Both the position numbers and the translations under genes were made by a program. The notes below the pieces were generated by a model. That model ran no database searches, was not told where the DNA came from, and saw nothing but the letters and a program-made list of their open reading frames with translations. 23,801 nucleotides of DNA from Dehalococcoidia bacterium (GTDB lineage Bacteria > Chloroflexota > Dehalococcoidia > SM23-28-2): assembly GCA_022866185.1 (NCBI GenBank), contig JALHUG010000214.1, positions 1 through 23,801 on the forward strand, read 5' to 3'. Of this stretch, positions 7,696-15,837 are shown one piece after another. The number at the start of each line of letters is the position of its first letter. Position 1 is the first letter of the stretch.

Positions 7696-7851
7696 CGGGC
7701 TACTTCCCATCTATAACTAACGTCAGACCCAGGCCGATGGATTCGCCAAGAGTCTAATCCTAATACGATGCTCAAGCGGCCCAACGCATCGTGATTAGCA
7801 AGACGCCATTTAGATTCGACCGCAGACGTTAGCCAGCTCAGCGAGAAGCTC

Positions 7852-7880
7852 TTGAGGCAATAGCGACTCGGTGCTATGAT
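7852..7880 (+). promoter_or_regulatory. Sigma-70-like promoter for GH114 lipoprotein
   Basis: TTGAGG (7852-7857), a 17-base spacer and TATGAT (7875-7880) give a near-consensus -35/-10 pair. A start near 7887 would leave a leader of about 27 bases containing the GGGAGGGAGAAGG ribosome site before the ATG at 7914. Confidence 0.65.
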
Positions 7881-7913
7881 GCCCGCCGTGAATCGGGAGG
7901 GAGAAGGCCAGCG

Positions 7914-9566
7914 ATGAAGGGCCATCTGCTAGCGGCGCCGATCAGCGTTGCCCTGCCTCTAGCTATGGTCGGGGCGCTGCTGGTGATCGTGGCCTGCACA
8001 CCGCGCGAGGGGCGCAGCGCAGCCGGCGTGGATCGAGCTGGGGTGGCTTCCCTTCCTGACGCCCCAGCGTCTGTCTATCCGCCGCCCGAGACCGTTCGGA
8101 GCTTCGATCTTCTTACGCCTGGCTGGCACAGCTTCGTCTGGACGGGTCCCTCGACCACGGAGCCAAGCACAGCTCTGGGCTGCATCGCCGATGACTACGC
8201 CATCGCCTACCGGCTGGCCTCCAACCAGACGTACCAGCAGTACGTGCCAGGCCGGACGGACCTATCAAACATGGGCGCTGTGGCCAAGTACGAATCGCTG
8301 TGGGTGCTGATTACTGCCGACGGTGCCCGCTGCCAAGGAATGCCAGTGCACTCTCCCCAAGAGGCTCGCCGACTGAATCTCCGCCGGGTTAAGTCCTGGG
8401 CATATCAGATCCAAGGGCTTGAGGAGGAAGGAGCGATCGATGCCCTGGCTGACTCGGACTACGAGCTGGTCGTCACGGAGCCAGTCCGTTCGGTGAAGGG
8501 GGCGGAGGGGTTCGACACGGCGGGCATGGTCGCTCGTCTGCACCAGGAGGGGAAGCTGGTCCTCACCTACCTGGATATCGGCGAAGCTGAGGACTATCGC
8601 GCATACTGGGGCGATGACTGGGTAGCGCCCTCCGCTGATCAGCCTGGCGAGCCTGACTTCCTGATCACCGTCGACCCCGATGGGTGGTCCGGCAACTATC
8701 CGGTGGCGTTCTGGGATGAGCGCTGGAAAGACATAGTCATTCGTGGTGAGAATTCGCTCATCGACATGGTGCTGGACGACGGGTTTGACGGCGTGTACCT
8801 CGACTGGATCGAGGCCTACCAGGACGAGAACGTGGCGGCCGCCGCCGCACGTCTGGGAATCGACCCTGCACACGAGATGGTGGCCTTCATCCAGGAGATC
8901 GCAGAGCATGGGCGCGGACGCTCGCAGAGCTTTCTCGTCATCCCTCAAAACGCCGCCGAACTGGCGCAGGAGGTTCCTGAGTACTTGGACATCATCGATG
9001 GGCTAGGCCAGGAGGACCTTTCCTTCGGCGGCGCAGCAGATACTGACTGGGGAGACCCGATGTCCGGCGACATTCCGACGGCGCCAGATGAACAAGAGTA
9101 CCTGTTGGAGCTGTTCGACCTCTACCTTGGGGCGGGATTGCCGATATTCTGCATCGACTACGCTATCAACCAGCCCAACGTCCAGGCGGCGTACGCCACG
9201 GCCAGCGACGCCGGCTGCTTGGGGTACGTAACCCAGACCCCGCTCAGCCGCCTCACGCAGACCCCACCCCTCAGTCCACCCCTACCCCCGAGGCCACCCG
9301 CCCGTGACCTTGACCTCAGCCCGGCGGGCTGGCACAGCCTTGTCTGGACGGGCCCCTCAGGCACTGACCCAGCCACGGCCCTAGCCTGCATCGACGGCAG
9401 CTACGCCGTCGCCTACCGCTGGCTGGACAGCACCCACACCTTCCAACGATGGGTTCCAGGCAGGCCCGACATCTCAGATATGGACACCCTCAGCAAATAC
9501 GACTCGCTGCTGGTGCTCATCACTGACAGCAGCGTCCAGTGCGTGGGCATGCCGATCGAGCCTTAG
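7914..9566 (+). CDS. Lipoprotein: GH114/TM1410-like glycosidase between two GWH modules
   Basis: The 550-residue protein has a lipoprotein signal peptide (hydrophobic segment ending IVAC at about residue 28). The module at about residues 66-145 has PGWHSFVWTG, AIAYR, YVPGRTDLSNM and two Cys; a second copy at about 468-550 has GWHSLVWTG, AVAYRW, WVPGRPDISDM and two Cys. Both are diverged relatives of the GKW module in the two proteins upstream. Residues about 155-455 match the TM1410/COG2342 family (GH114, endo-alpha-1,4-polygalactosaminidase-like): RVKSWAYQIQ, YLDIGEAEDYR (Asp221, Glu224), GVYLDWIEAY (Asp297, Glu300), LVIPQN and IFCIDYA. It probably cuts an extracellular galactosaminogalactan-like or other amino-sugar polymer; the substrate is inferred. 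A Pro-rich linker precedes the last module. It has a good promoter at 7852-7880. Confidence 0.85.
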   Translation: MKGHLLAAPISVALPLAMVGALLVIVACTPREGRSAAGVDRAGVASLPDAPASVYPPPETVRSFDLLTPGWHSFVWTGPSTTEPSTALGCIADDYAIAYRLASNQTYQQYVPGRTDLSNMGAVAKYESLWVLITADGARCQGMPVHSPQEARRLNLRRVKSWAYQIQGLEEEGAIDALADSDYELVVTEPVRSVKGAEGFDTAGMVARLHQEGKLVLTYLDIGEAEDYRAYWGDDWVAPSADQPGEPDFLITVDPDGWSGNYPVAFWDERWKDIVIRGENSLIDMVLDDGFDGVYLDWIEAYQDENVAAAAARLGIDPAHEMVAFIQEIAEHGRGRSQSFLVIPQNAAELAQEVPEYLDIIDGLGQEDLSFGGAADTDWGDPMSGDIPTAPDEQEYLLELFDLYLGAGLPIFCIDYAINQPNVQAAYATASDAGCLGYVTQTPLSRLTQTPPLSPPLPPRPPARDLDLSPAGWHSLVWTGPSGTDPATALACIDGSYAVAYRWLDSTHTFQRWVPGRPDISDMDTLSKYDSLLVLITDSSVQCVGMPIEP

Positions 9567-9633
9567 CGACCACACGTCCGCGCCTTCCAACCCTCTGCAA
9601 CACCTCGCCCTCAGCGGTGTCTAATCTTAGGGA

Positions 9634-9654
9634 GCCTGGTTATATTAACCAGGC
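9634..9654. terminator. Hairpin between convergent genes
   Basis: GCCTGGTTA-TAT-TAACCAGGC is a perfect 9-bp stem with a 3-base loop, 68 bases after the GH114 lipoprotein stop and before the end of the SnoaL-like gene. A second structure at 9678-9704 (GCCGGG/CCCGGC around GAGGAGCTCCTC) follows. Together they may terminate both convergent transcripts, although no long T-run is present. Confidence 0.5.
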
Positions 9655-9740
9655 AGCGCCCAACGGAGTGCCCACAGGCCGGGAGGAGGAGCTCCTCGCC
9701 CGGCTGGAGGCGAATCCCCAATGGAGCTAAGGCAATCGGC

Positions 9741-10274
9741 TCACTCGCCGTAGCCTATGTTGTCCTCATCGCCTAGGCTGGCCAACGAGGGGTTGAGCCC
9801 GGTTTTCCCGACGCCTAGTGGCGCGCCGTCGCTGTTCCATCGCCCTTCGCGCTCGGCGGCCACCTGCCCAGCGACGCTTGCCACATCGAAGCAATCGACA
9901 GCCCGCAGGATCTCATCGCCTCGCATCAGCACGACTGAAATCCCCCGAAGCTCGAGTCGCTCTCCAGTCGGAGCCATGCCGGCAAATTCGCCTTGGTGGG
10001 TGGCAGTCATGAGCCACCTCCAGAACACGCGCTCGCCGCTGCTGAGCGACTCCCCCGTGGGGGTAATCGTCAGGTCGGGCAGGGCGGCAAACGTGGCGAT
10101 GAGATAGCGACGGATCTCTTCCCGGCCCAGCATAACCGTGCCCGAGCCGAACTCGCCGTAGCTTCCGTACCTGACGAAAAGAGACGTCAGCCCGTCAGCA
10201 TCATGGCTGTTCCAAGCTGCCACCCACTCCCTCATCAACCGACACGCCATCTCCTGAGGCACATCACGTCTCAT
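9741..10274 (-). CDS. SnoaL-like / NTF2-fold protein
   Basis: The 177-residue protein has the hallmarks of SnoaL-like proteins: an N-terminal helix with WVAAWNSHDADGLTSLF, GREEIRRYLIATFAALPDL in the middle, and strands RVFWRWLMTATHQGEF, GERLELRGISVVLMRGDEI and DCFDVASV. The fold is an alpha+beta cone that holds a small hydrophobic ligand. Family members are polyketide cyclases, isomerases or simple binding proteins, so no reaction can be assigned. About 45 extra residues follow the domain and look unstructured. Only a weak ribosome site (GGAAGG, 14 bases off) precedes the ATG. It is transcribed away from the nitrogen cluster and probably unrelated to it. Confidence 0.75.
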   Translation of the reverse strand: MRRDVPQEMACRLMREWVAAWNSHDADGLTSLFVRYGSYGEFGSGTVMLGREEIRRYLIATFAALPDLTITPTGESLSSGERVFWRWLMTATHQGEFAGMAPTGERLELRGISVVLMRGDEILRAVDCFDVASVAGQVAAEREGRWNSDGAPLGVGKTGLNPSLASLGDEDNIGYGE

Positions 10275-10423
10275 CTTCGTCCGATCCCTTCCGGCCCGAT
10301 TCTTGCCTCAGCCCTCATAGGAATCGCCCAGCCCATCGCCACCATTACACCCGGCAACCGATTGCCGCACCGCACCCTACCTCCCCTGCCACCACCAATA
10401 TACATACCAATCATTGCCTTCGT

Positions 10424-10450
10424 GTTACGGCAATGTTAACAGCACGTTAC
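10424..10450 (+). promoter_or_regulatory. GlnR-box-like operator upstream of GOGAT operon
   Basis: GTTAC (10424-10428), GTTAA (10435-10439) and GTTAC (10446-10450) are separated by exactly six bases each, an 11-bp period. This is the layout of the actinobacterial GlnR consensus gTnAc-n6-GaAAc-n6-gTnAc. The block ends 26 bases before the -35 at 10477, an activator-like position. The regulator encoded at 15875-16636 is the natural candidate to bind it. Confidence 0.55.
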
Positions 10451-10476
10451 ATCCGCAGATCGACCGCCCTCAGATA

Positions 10477-10505
10477 TTGACAAAGCGCGCGCAGTATGCG
10501 AGGAT
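10477..10505 (+). promoter_or_regulatory. Promoter of GOGAT operon
   Basis: A perfect TTGACA at 10477-10482 is followed after 17 bases by a weak -10 (GAGGAT, 10500-10505) preceded by an extended -10 TG at 10497-10498. A weak -10 next to an upstream operator fits an activator-controlled promoter. Confidence 0.5.
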
Positions 10506-10562
10506 AGCGGTAGGCGGCAACCGGCCACCGCTTGCCGTATTCAGGCGCGCGAGGTTTGTGCC

Positions 10563-11060
10563 ATGCGTCCGGTATATGTCAGGGAAGAAGTCTGTATGGG
10601 GTGTGGTCTGTGCGAGGTGTACTGCGCTCTTGCCCATTCCATCTCGCAAGACCCCATCAAGGCATTCAAGAGGGAGCGCCCACGGCCGGTGGCCCGCATC
10701 CGCGTGGAGCGGACGGACGGCCTCTTCCTGCCGCTGCAGTGTCGTCATTGCCCCGATTCTCCCTGCGTCTACGCCTGCCTCACCGGCGCAATGTACAAGG
10801 ACCCCGACAGCGGCGCCGTCGCTGTCGACCCCGACAAGTGCAGCGGTTGCTGGACCTGCATCATGGTCTGCCCCTGTGGGGCCATCACGCGAGATGCCGA
10901 CATGGGCATCGTTGCCAAGTGCGACCTTTGCCCAGGTCGAGATGTTCCCGCTTGTGTCGCCAACTGCCCAAACGAGGCCCTGGCCTGGGCAGAGGACGGC
11001 GCAGGCGTCGACCTAACAGAGCCGGCCGCTACTGCAGGAGGGAGAACCCGTGGCTGGTAA
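10563..11060 (+). CDS. Four-cluster [4Fe-4S] ferredoxin-type electron-transfer subunit
   Basis: The 165-residue protein has sixteen Cys in four groups, predicting four [4Fe-4S] clusters: C11-C14-C17-C21, C60-C63-C68-C72, C93-C96-C99-C103 and C120-C123-C131-C135. The arrangement (HycB/DMSO-reductase beta-type, including CxxCPxxPC and CDLCPGR) is typical of subunits that shuttle electrons between a flavoprotein and a catalytic partner. It is the first gene of the cluster and overlaps the FAD oxidoreductase gene by 11 bases. Its likely role is to pass electrons from NAD(P)H to the FMN subunit of the split glutamate synthase. GAGG lies 8 bases before the ATG. A role with another partner cannot be excluded. 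Confidence 0.88.
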   Translation: MRPVYVREEVCMGCGLCEVYCALAHSISQDPIKAFKRERPRPVARIRVERTDGLFLPLQCRHCPDSPCVYACLTGAMYKDPDSGAVAVDPDKCSGCWTCIMVCPCGAITRDADMGIVAKCDLCPGRDVPACVANCPNEALAWAEDGAGVDLTEPAATAGGRTRGW

Positions 11061-12387
11061 GAAGGCAATAGTGCCAGAGACGGAGTACCTGATCATCGGC
11101 AACTCCGCCGGGGGGATCGCCGCCGCCGAGGCCATCCGCGAGGTTGACCGCGAGGGCGCCATCGCCATCGTGTCCGAGGAGCCCTATCTTGCCTACTCAC
11201 GCCCCCTCATATCTGAACACCTGGCCGGTGAGCGCTCTCTGGATAGCATGCTCCTGCGATCGCCCGATTTCTACGAGAGGAACAAGATCGAAGCGCTGCT
11301 AGGCACAGGGGTCGCCCGCGTCGACTTCGACCACAAGCTGGTCGAGCTGGAGGACGGAAGACGGCTGGCCTGGCGGAAGCTCCTGCTGGCCACGGGAGGC
11401 GCCCCCATCGTGCCTAAGCTGAAGGGCAGCCACCGGAAAGGAGTCTTCACCTTCACCACCCTGGAGGACGCCGAGAAGATACGGGAAGCGGTAAACCCAC
11501 AACACAAGGCGGTGGTCATCGGCGGCGGACTGATAGGTGTGAGTCTTGCCGGGGCCCTGGTGCATCGAGGGGTGGCAGTGGCGATGGTGGAGCTGATGGA
11601 TAGGGTGCTCAGCACAGCACTAGACGCCGAAGCCTCCCACATGGTGGAGGAAGCACTCCGCAGAAAACAGATCGAGATCGTCCTCGGCCAAACCGTCAAG
11701 GAGATCGTCGGCAGACCCGCAGACGGCGGCCGAGTGGGCGGGGTGATCCTGAAAGACGGTCGGACGATAGCCTGCGACGCCGTCGTGTTCGCCATCGGCG
11801 TCGCCCCTCGTACCGAGCTTGCTGCCGGGTCGACAGTGGCCGTCAACCGAGGCATCGTCGTCGATCGGCACATGGCCACGAGCTGTCGGGGCGTGTACGC
11901 CTGTGGGGATGCGGCCGAAGCGTATGACTTCATTCACAAGACCAATCGCCTTATCCCGGTGTGGCCCAACGCCGTAGCTGGCGGGCGAGTGGCGGGCTAC
12001 AACATGGCCGGGCGACCGACCAGATACGAAGGCAGCACGGGCATGAATGCGCTGAACTGCTTCGGGCTGTCGGCGGTGGCGGCGGGGCTGGTGGAGCCCA
12101 AGGGCGACCCAACCTGTGAGGTTCTCGCCACGTCCAGCGCCGCCAACGGCGCCTACCGAAGGATCGTGCTGAGGAACAACCGCATCGTGGGCATGGTCTT
12201 CGTGGGCGACATCGAGAGGTCGGGCATCGTCTTCGGCCTGATGAAGGACGGCATAAACGTGCGCCGCTTCAAAGAAGCCATCCTGTCTCCTGGCTTTGGC
12301 CTAGCGGCTCTTCCCGATGACCTGCGACGGAAAAGGCTATCCTTGCCGAACAGTCAGCTCAGCGAGGCGAGGGGAAATGAGGAGTGA
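11050..12387 (+). CDS. FAD-dependent NAD(P)H oxidoreductase of GOGAT cluster
   Basis: The 445-residue protein is a pyridine-nucleotide-disulfide-oxidoreductase-fold flavoprotein of the NirB/NADH-oxidase-like group. The first Rossmann motif GNSAGGIAAAE (about residues 15-25) binds FAD, GGGLIGVSLAGAL (about 157-170) binds NAD(P)H, and the FAD-contacting GVYACGDAAEA lies near residue 280. An acidic residue after the second beta strand (MVELMDR) favours NADH over NADPH, by analogy. It replaces GltD here, feeding electrons through the ferredoxin. GTG at 11050 is the start, supported by AGGAGGGAG upstream. The gene overlaps the ferredoxin gene and nearly touches the amidotransferase gene, indicating translational coupling. 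The C-terminal ~110 residues resemble the extra domain of nitrite-reductase-like relatives. Confidence 0.88.
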   Translation: MAGKKAIVPETEYLIIGNSAGGIAAAEAIREVDREGAIAIVSEEPYLAYSRPLISEHLAGERSLDSMLLRSPDFYERNKIEALLGTGVARVDFDHKLVELEDGRRLAWRKLLLATGGAPIVPKLKGSHRKGVFTFTTLEDAEKIREAVNPQHKAVVIGGGLIGVSLAGALVHRGVAVAMVELMDRVLSTALDAEASHMVEEALRRKQIEIVLGQTVKEIVGRPADGGRVGGVILKDGRTIACDAVVFAIGVAPRTELAAGSTVAVNRGIVVDRHMATSCRGVYACGDAAEAYDFIHKTNRLIPVWPNAVAGGRVAGYNMAGRPTRYEGSTGMNALNCFGLSAVAAGLVEPKGDPTCEVLATSSAANGAYRRIVLRNNRIVGMVFVGDIERSGIVFGLMKDGINVRRFKEAILSPGFGLAALPDDLRRKRLSLPNSQLSEARGNEE

Positions 12388-12391
12388 GGGA

Positions 12392-13534
12392 ATGGACCAC
12401 TGGAAGCGCATCAACAACCCCTACGACGACGACAAGGTGATCGACGCCTGCGGTCTCTTCGGGATGATGGATACGTCCGGCGGGAGATTCTCCGGCGTGG
12501 ACGCCATTGCGGCCATCAGCAACATGCACGAGCGGGGCAACGGTCTGGGCGGGGGCTTCGCTGTCTACGGCCTCTATCCCCAGTACGCCGAACACTACGC
12601 TTTTCACGTCATGTATCTGGATGAGGCGGCACGGCGAGAGGCCGAGGCGCTGCTTCAGGACGGCTTCAGGGTTGCTCTGGCTGAACCTGTTCCCACTCGC
12701 AAGACTCGCGGGGTCCAGGATCCGCCCCTGGTGTGGCGATACTTCCTCCAAATGCGCACTCAGGATGGGCAGAAGCTATCCCATGACGACTATGTGCTGC
12801 AGAAGGTGATGCAGATCAACACGGGCGTGCGCGATGCCTTCGTCTTCTCCAGCGGCAAGAACATGGCCGTTTTCAAGGGCGTTGGCTACCCCGAAGACAT
12901 AGCCAACTACTTCCGCCTGGAGGAATACCAGGGCTATCTCTGGACAGCCCACAGCAGGTTCCCCACCAATACGCCCGGCTGGTGGGGCGGCGCCCATCCG
13001 TTCAACGTCCTGGACTGGACGGTGGTTCACAACGGTGAGATCTCTTCTTACGGAATCAACCGCCGCTATCTGGAGATGTTCGGCTACCACTGCACCATGC
13101 AGACAGACACGGAGGTCATCGCCTACGCCGTTGACCTCCTGATGCGAAGGCACAAGCTCCCCATCGAGATTGTAGCCGATGTCCTCGCTGCACCCCTGTG
13201 GAGCCAGATCGAGCGCGAGGATGAGGAGAGGATCGCCTTCCACACTACGCTGCGGCAGGTCTACGGGAGCCTCTTGCTGAACGGGCCGTTCAGCGTGGTC
13301 ATTGCCCACCAGGGCGAGATGATCGGCCTGACTGATAGGATCCGCTTGCGGCCGCTCACCGCCGCAGTGAAGGGCAACCTGCTCTTCCTGTCCTCCGAGG
13401 AGTCCGCCATCCGTCTGGTTTCTCCACAACTAGACAGGGCCTGGAGCCCCATGGGCGGGGAGCCAATTGTGGGAAGTCTGGATAGACCGCTCGGCAAGAG
13501 GGAGCCGGTGGCGGCAGCGCTGGCGGCAACGTGA
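12392..13534 (+). CDS. gltB1: Glutamate synthase amidotransferase subunit (class II GATase, archaeal type)
   Basis: The 380-residue glutaminase subunit of split GOGAT hydrolyses glutamine and channels ammonia to the FMN subunit. Class II marks are the nucleophile Cys in ACGLFGMM (Cys20 from this start, so a ~19-residue propeptide must be removed to expose it), GLGGGFAVYG, TAHSRFPTNT (Arg binding the glutamine carboxylate), VHNGEISSYG (oxyanion Asn and Gly) and MQTDTEV. The ATG at 12392 has AGGAG 8 bases upstream and lies 4 bases after the previous stop. An in-frame ATG at 12377 would add five residues and overlap the oxidoreductase gene. In bacterial GltB these domains are one polypeptide; here the GATase is a separate gene, as in archaea and Thermotoga. 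Confidence 0.9.
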   Translation: MDHWKRINNPYDDDKVIDACGLFGMMDTSGGRFSGVDAIAAISNMHERGNGLGGGFAVYGLYPQYAEHYAFHVMYLDEAARREAEALLQDGFRVALAEPVPTRKTRGVQDPPLVWRYFLQMRTQDGQKLSHDDYVLQKVMQINTGVRDAFVFSSGKNMAVFKGVGYPEDIANYFRLEEYQGYLWTAHSRFPTNTPGWWGGAHPFNVLDWTVVHNGEISSYGINRRYLEMFGYHCTMQTDTEVIAYAVDLLMRRHKLPIEIVADVLAAPLWSQIEREDEERIAFHTTLRQVYGSLLLNGPFSVVIAHQGEMIGLTDRIRLRPLTAAVKGNLLFLSSEESAIRLVSPQLDRAWSPMGGEPIVGSLDRPLGKREPVAAALAAT

Positions 13535-13556
13535 CCCGGCGGAGGTGGTCACGCCA

Positions 13557-15062
13557 ATGAAAAGCTACCTGCCTCCAAGGTTCGTCATCGATAGGGATGC
13601 GGAGCGCTGCATCGGCTGCCAGGTGTGCGTCAGGCAGTGCAGCTTCGACGCACATGCCTACGATGGGGAGGAGGACGAGGTCCGCAGCTACGATGAGAAC
13701 TGCGTCGGCTGCCATCGCTGTGCTGTGTTTTGTCCCACCCAGGCCCTGGACATCCGCCTCAATCCCCTGTCCTACCGCCCCAATGCCAACTGGCGACCGG
13801 AGGCCATCGAGGACATCATCAGGCAGTCAGAAAGCGGCGGCGTCCTTCTGACCAGCATGGGCAACGACAAGTCGTACTGCATCTACTGGGACCATCTGCT
13901 GCTCAACGCTAGCCAGGTAACCAATCCTTCCATCGACCCCCTGCGCGAGCCTATGGAGCTGAGGACCTACCTGGGCCGAAAGCCCGACAGGGTGGAGCTG
14001 GACCCCGCTTCCCTCAGCCTGAAGACGCAGCTTGCTCCCCAGGTGGCGGTCGAGCTGCCGGTGCTCTTCTCCGCCATGTCCTACGGGGCTGTCAACCTCA
14101 ATGTTCAGGAATCGCTGGCGCGCGCTGCTGCCGAGGCAGGAACCCTGTTCAACATCGGCGAGGGCGGCCTGCACCGAAAGCTCTACCAGTACGCCAACAA
14201 CGTCATCGTGCAGGTGGCCTCCGGCCGCTTTGGCGTCCACCCCGAATATCTGGACGCCGCGAGGGTGATCGAGATAAAGATCGGTCAGGGTGCCAAGCCT
14301 GGCATTGGCGGTCACCTCCCTGGTGGCAAGGTAACCGAGGACGTAGCGCAAACGCGGATGATCCCCGCCGGCACCGACGCCCTTTCACCGGCCCCGCAGC
14401 ACGACATCTACTCCATCGAGGACCTGTCACAGCTCATCTATGCCCTGAAGGAAGCGACGAACTACACGAAACCGGTCTGCGTCAAGATCGCCGCCGTCCA
14501 CAATTCGGCGGCCATAGCCAGCGGGATGGTGCGAGCGGGGGCCGACATCATCGCATTGGACGGGCTAAGGGGAGCGACCGGTGCGGCGCCCAAGATAATC
14601 CGCGACAACGTGGGCATCCCCATTGAGCTGGCCATCGCCGCGGTTGACACGCGCCTGAGAAAGGAGGGCATCCGCAACCAGGCGTCGATCATCGCTGCCG
14701 GCGGCTTCAGGAACAGCGCCGACGTGGTGAAGGCTGTCGCTCTGGGGGCGGATGCCGTCTACATCGGCACCGCGGCCCTGGTAGCCCTGGGCTGCACCGT
14801 CTGCCAGCAGTGCCACACCGGCAGGTGTGCCTGGGGCATCTGCACCACCGACCCTGTCTTGAGCAAGAGAGTGAACCCGGAAATAGGCGCCCGGCGTCTT
14901 GTCAATCTTCTGCGCGGCTGGAGCCTGGAGATCAAGGAGATGCTAGGCGGGATGGGCATCAACGCCCTGGAGAGCCTGCGGGGCAATCGCCTCCACCTGC
15001 GAGGGGTCGGCCTCACAGATAGCGAGCTCGAGGTCTTGGGCGTGAGATTGGCGGGGAGATAG
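13557..15062 (+). CDS. gltB2: Glutamate synthase FMN/central subunit with N-terminal ferredoxin domain
   Basis: The 501-residue catalytic subunit makes glutamate from 2-oxoglutarate and ammonia. Residues 18-28 and 49-59 hold two CxxCxxCxxxC sets for two [4Fe-4S] clusters. The FMN-binding TIM barrel follows (VLFSAMSYGAVN, NIGEGGL, KIGQGAKPGIGG, VCVKIAAVHN, DIIALDGLRGATGAAP, IIAAGGFRNSADV). CTVCQQCHTGRCAWGIC near residue 420 supplies the cysteines for the GltS 3Fe-4S cluster. I chose the ATG at 13557 because GGAGG lies 11 bases upstream and residues before it are not conserved-looking. The fused ferredoxin domain is typical of archaeal-type GOGAT and links the FMN to the upstream ferredoxin and oxidoreductase. 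Confidence 0.93.
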   Translation: MKSYLPPRFVIDRDAERCIGCQVCVRQCSFDAHAYDGEEDEVRSYDENCVGCHRCAVFCPTQALDIRLNPLSYRPNANWRPEAIEDIIRQSESGGVLLTSMGNDKSYCIYWDHLLLNASQVTNPSIDPLREPMELRTYLGRKPDRVELDPASLSLKTQLAPQVAVELPVLFSAMSYGAVNLNVQESLARAAAEAGTLFNIGEGGLHRKLYQYANNVIVQVASGRFGVHPEYLDAARVIEIKIGQGAKPGIGGHLPGGKVTEDVAQTRMIPAGTDALSPAPQHDIYSIEDLSQLIYALKEATNYTKPVCVKIAAVHNSAAIASGMVRAGADIIALDGLRGATGAAPKIIRDNVGIPIELAIAAVDTRLRKEGIRNQASIIAAGGFRNSADVVKAVALGADAVYIGTAALVALGCTVCQQCHTGRCAWGICTTDPVLSKRVNPEIGARRLVNLLRGWSLEIKEMLGGMGINALESLRGNRLHLRGVGLTDSELEVLGVRLAGR

Positions 15063-15066
15063 AGCT

Positions 15067-15837
15067 ATGAGCGTGGATACGTTGAGTCAAAAAGGCCTGG
15101 CCGTACGCATAGATGCCAACGGCTTCCACCACCGCGAGCTGAACCGCTTGATCCGAGAAGCGGTGGCAGAGGGCGCCCAACGGATCGACCTGCATGGCGT
15201 ATGTGGCCAGAGATACATCGCCACCAACCTGCGCAGCGGGGCTGAAATACACATTCACGGCACGCCGGGCAATGACCTGGGCGCCTTCCTGGACGGGTCA
15301 AGGCTCATCGTCTACGGCAACGCCCAGGACGGCTGCGGCAACACCATGAACGAGGGGGAGATCATAGTCCACGGACATGCGGGAGACATCGCTGGCCTAT
15401 CCGCCCGAGGGGGCAGGATCTTCATTCGGGAAGACGTCGGCTATCGGGCGGGCATCCACATGAAGGAGTACGAGGGCAAGGGGCCAGCGCTAGTCATCGG
15501 CGGCACGGCCCAGGATTTCCTGGGCGAGTACATGGCCGGCGGCACCATGGTAGTCCTTGGCCTGACCCTGAACGGAGGCAACTGCCACACGGCCAGTTTC
15601 GTCGGCACAGGCATGCACGGGGGGGTCATCTACCTGCGCGGCCAGATCAACGATTACCAGTTGGGCAAGGAGGTGGGCGTCAGCCAACCGAACCGAAAGG
15701 ACCGGGCGATTCTGAGGGAACTGGTGACTCAGTTCGCGGGCCATTTCGGTTTCGATGCCGAAGAGATCTTGGCCGGCCGGTTTGTCAAGCTGTTTCCTCT
15801 CTATCTGCGGCCTTACGGAAGGCTCTACACGTACTAG
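15067..15837 (+). CDS. gltB3: Glutamate synthase GXGXG-domain subunit
   Basis: The 256-residue protein is a stand-alone right-handed beta-helix of the GXGXG family, the C-terminal structural domain of bacterial GltB made as a separate subunit. Visible repeats include GVCGQRYIATNL, GTPGNDLGAFLDG, GNAQDGCGNTMNEG, GHAGDIAGLSARGG, GGTAQDFLGEYMAGG and GTGMHGGVIYLRG. The ATG is 4 bases after the FMN-subunit stop and is preceded by GGGGAGATAG. Residues about 200-250, with DRAILRELV and FDAEEIL, form a helical tail seen in archaeal-type subunits. It should hold the amidotransferase and FMN subunits together and shape the ammonia channel. Confidence 0.92.
   Translation: MSVDTLSQKGLAVRIDANGFHHRELNRLIREAVAEGAQRIDLHGVCGQRYIATNLRSGAEIHIHGTPGNDLGAFLDGSRLIVYGNAQDGCGNTMNEGEIIVHGHAGDIAGLSARGGRIFIREDVGYRAGIHMKEYEGKGPALVIGGTAQDFLGEYMAGGTMVVLGLTLNGGNCHTASFVGTGMHGGVIYLRGQINDYQLGKEVGVSQPNRKDRAILRELVTQFAGHFGFDAEEILAGRFVKLFPLYLRPYGRLYTY

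Larger units (their letters stand above)
7487..7913. other. Intergenic region between divergent PAS-LuxR and GH114 lipoprotein genes
   Basis: The gap is 427 bases and carries the PAS-LuxR leader, hairpin repeat copy B and the promoter of the GH114 lipoprotein gene. The open frame running through it on the minus strand has no protein-like features. Confidence 0.5.

Noticed and set aside
6972..7925. Long minus-strand open frame (317 codons) across the PAS-LuxR gene and its leader
   Set aside because: It overlaps the real PAS-LuxR gene in another frame, and its translation is Arg/Ser/Gly-rich without family features.
13467..13556. N-terminal extension of the GOGAT FMN subunit
   Set aside because: It would overlap the end of the amidotransferase gene, is Arg/Trp-rich, and lacks a ribosome site; the ATG at 13557 has GGAGG upstream.
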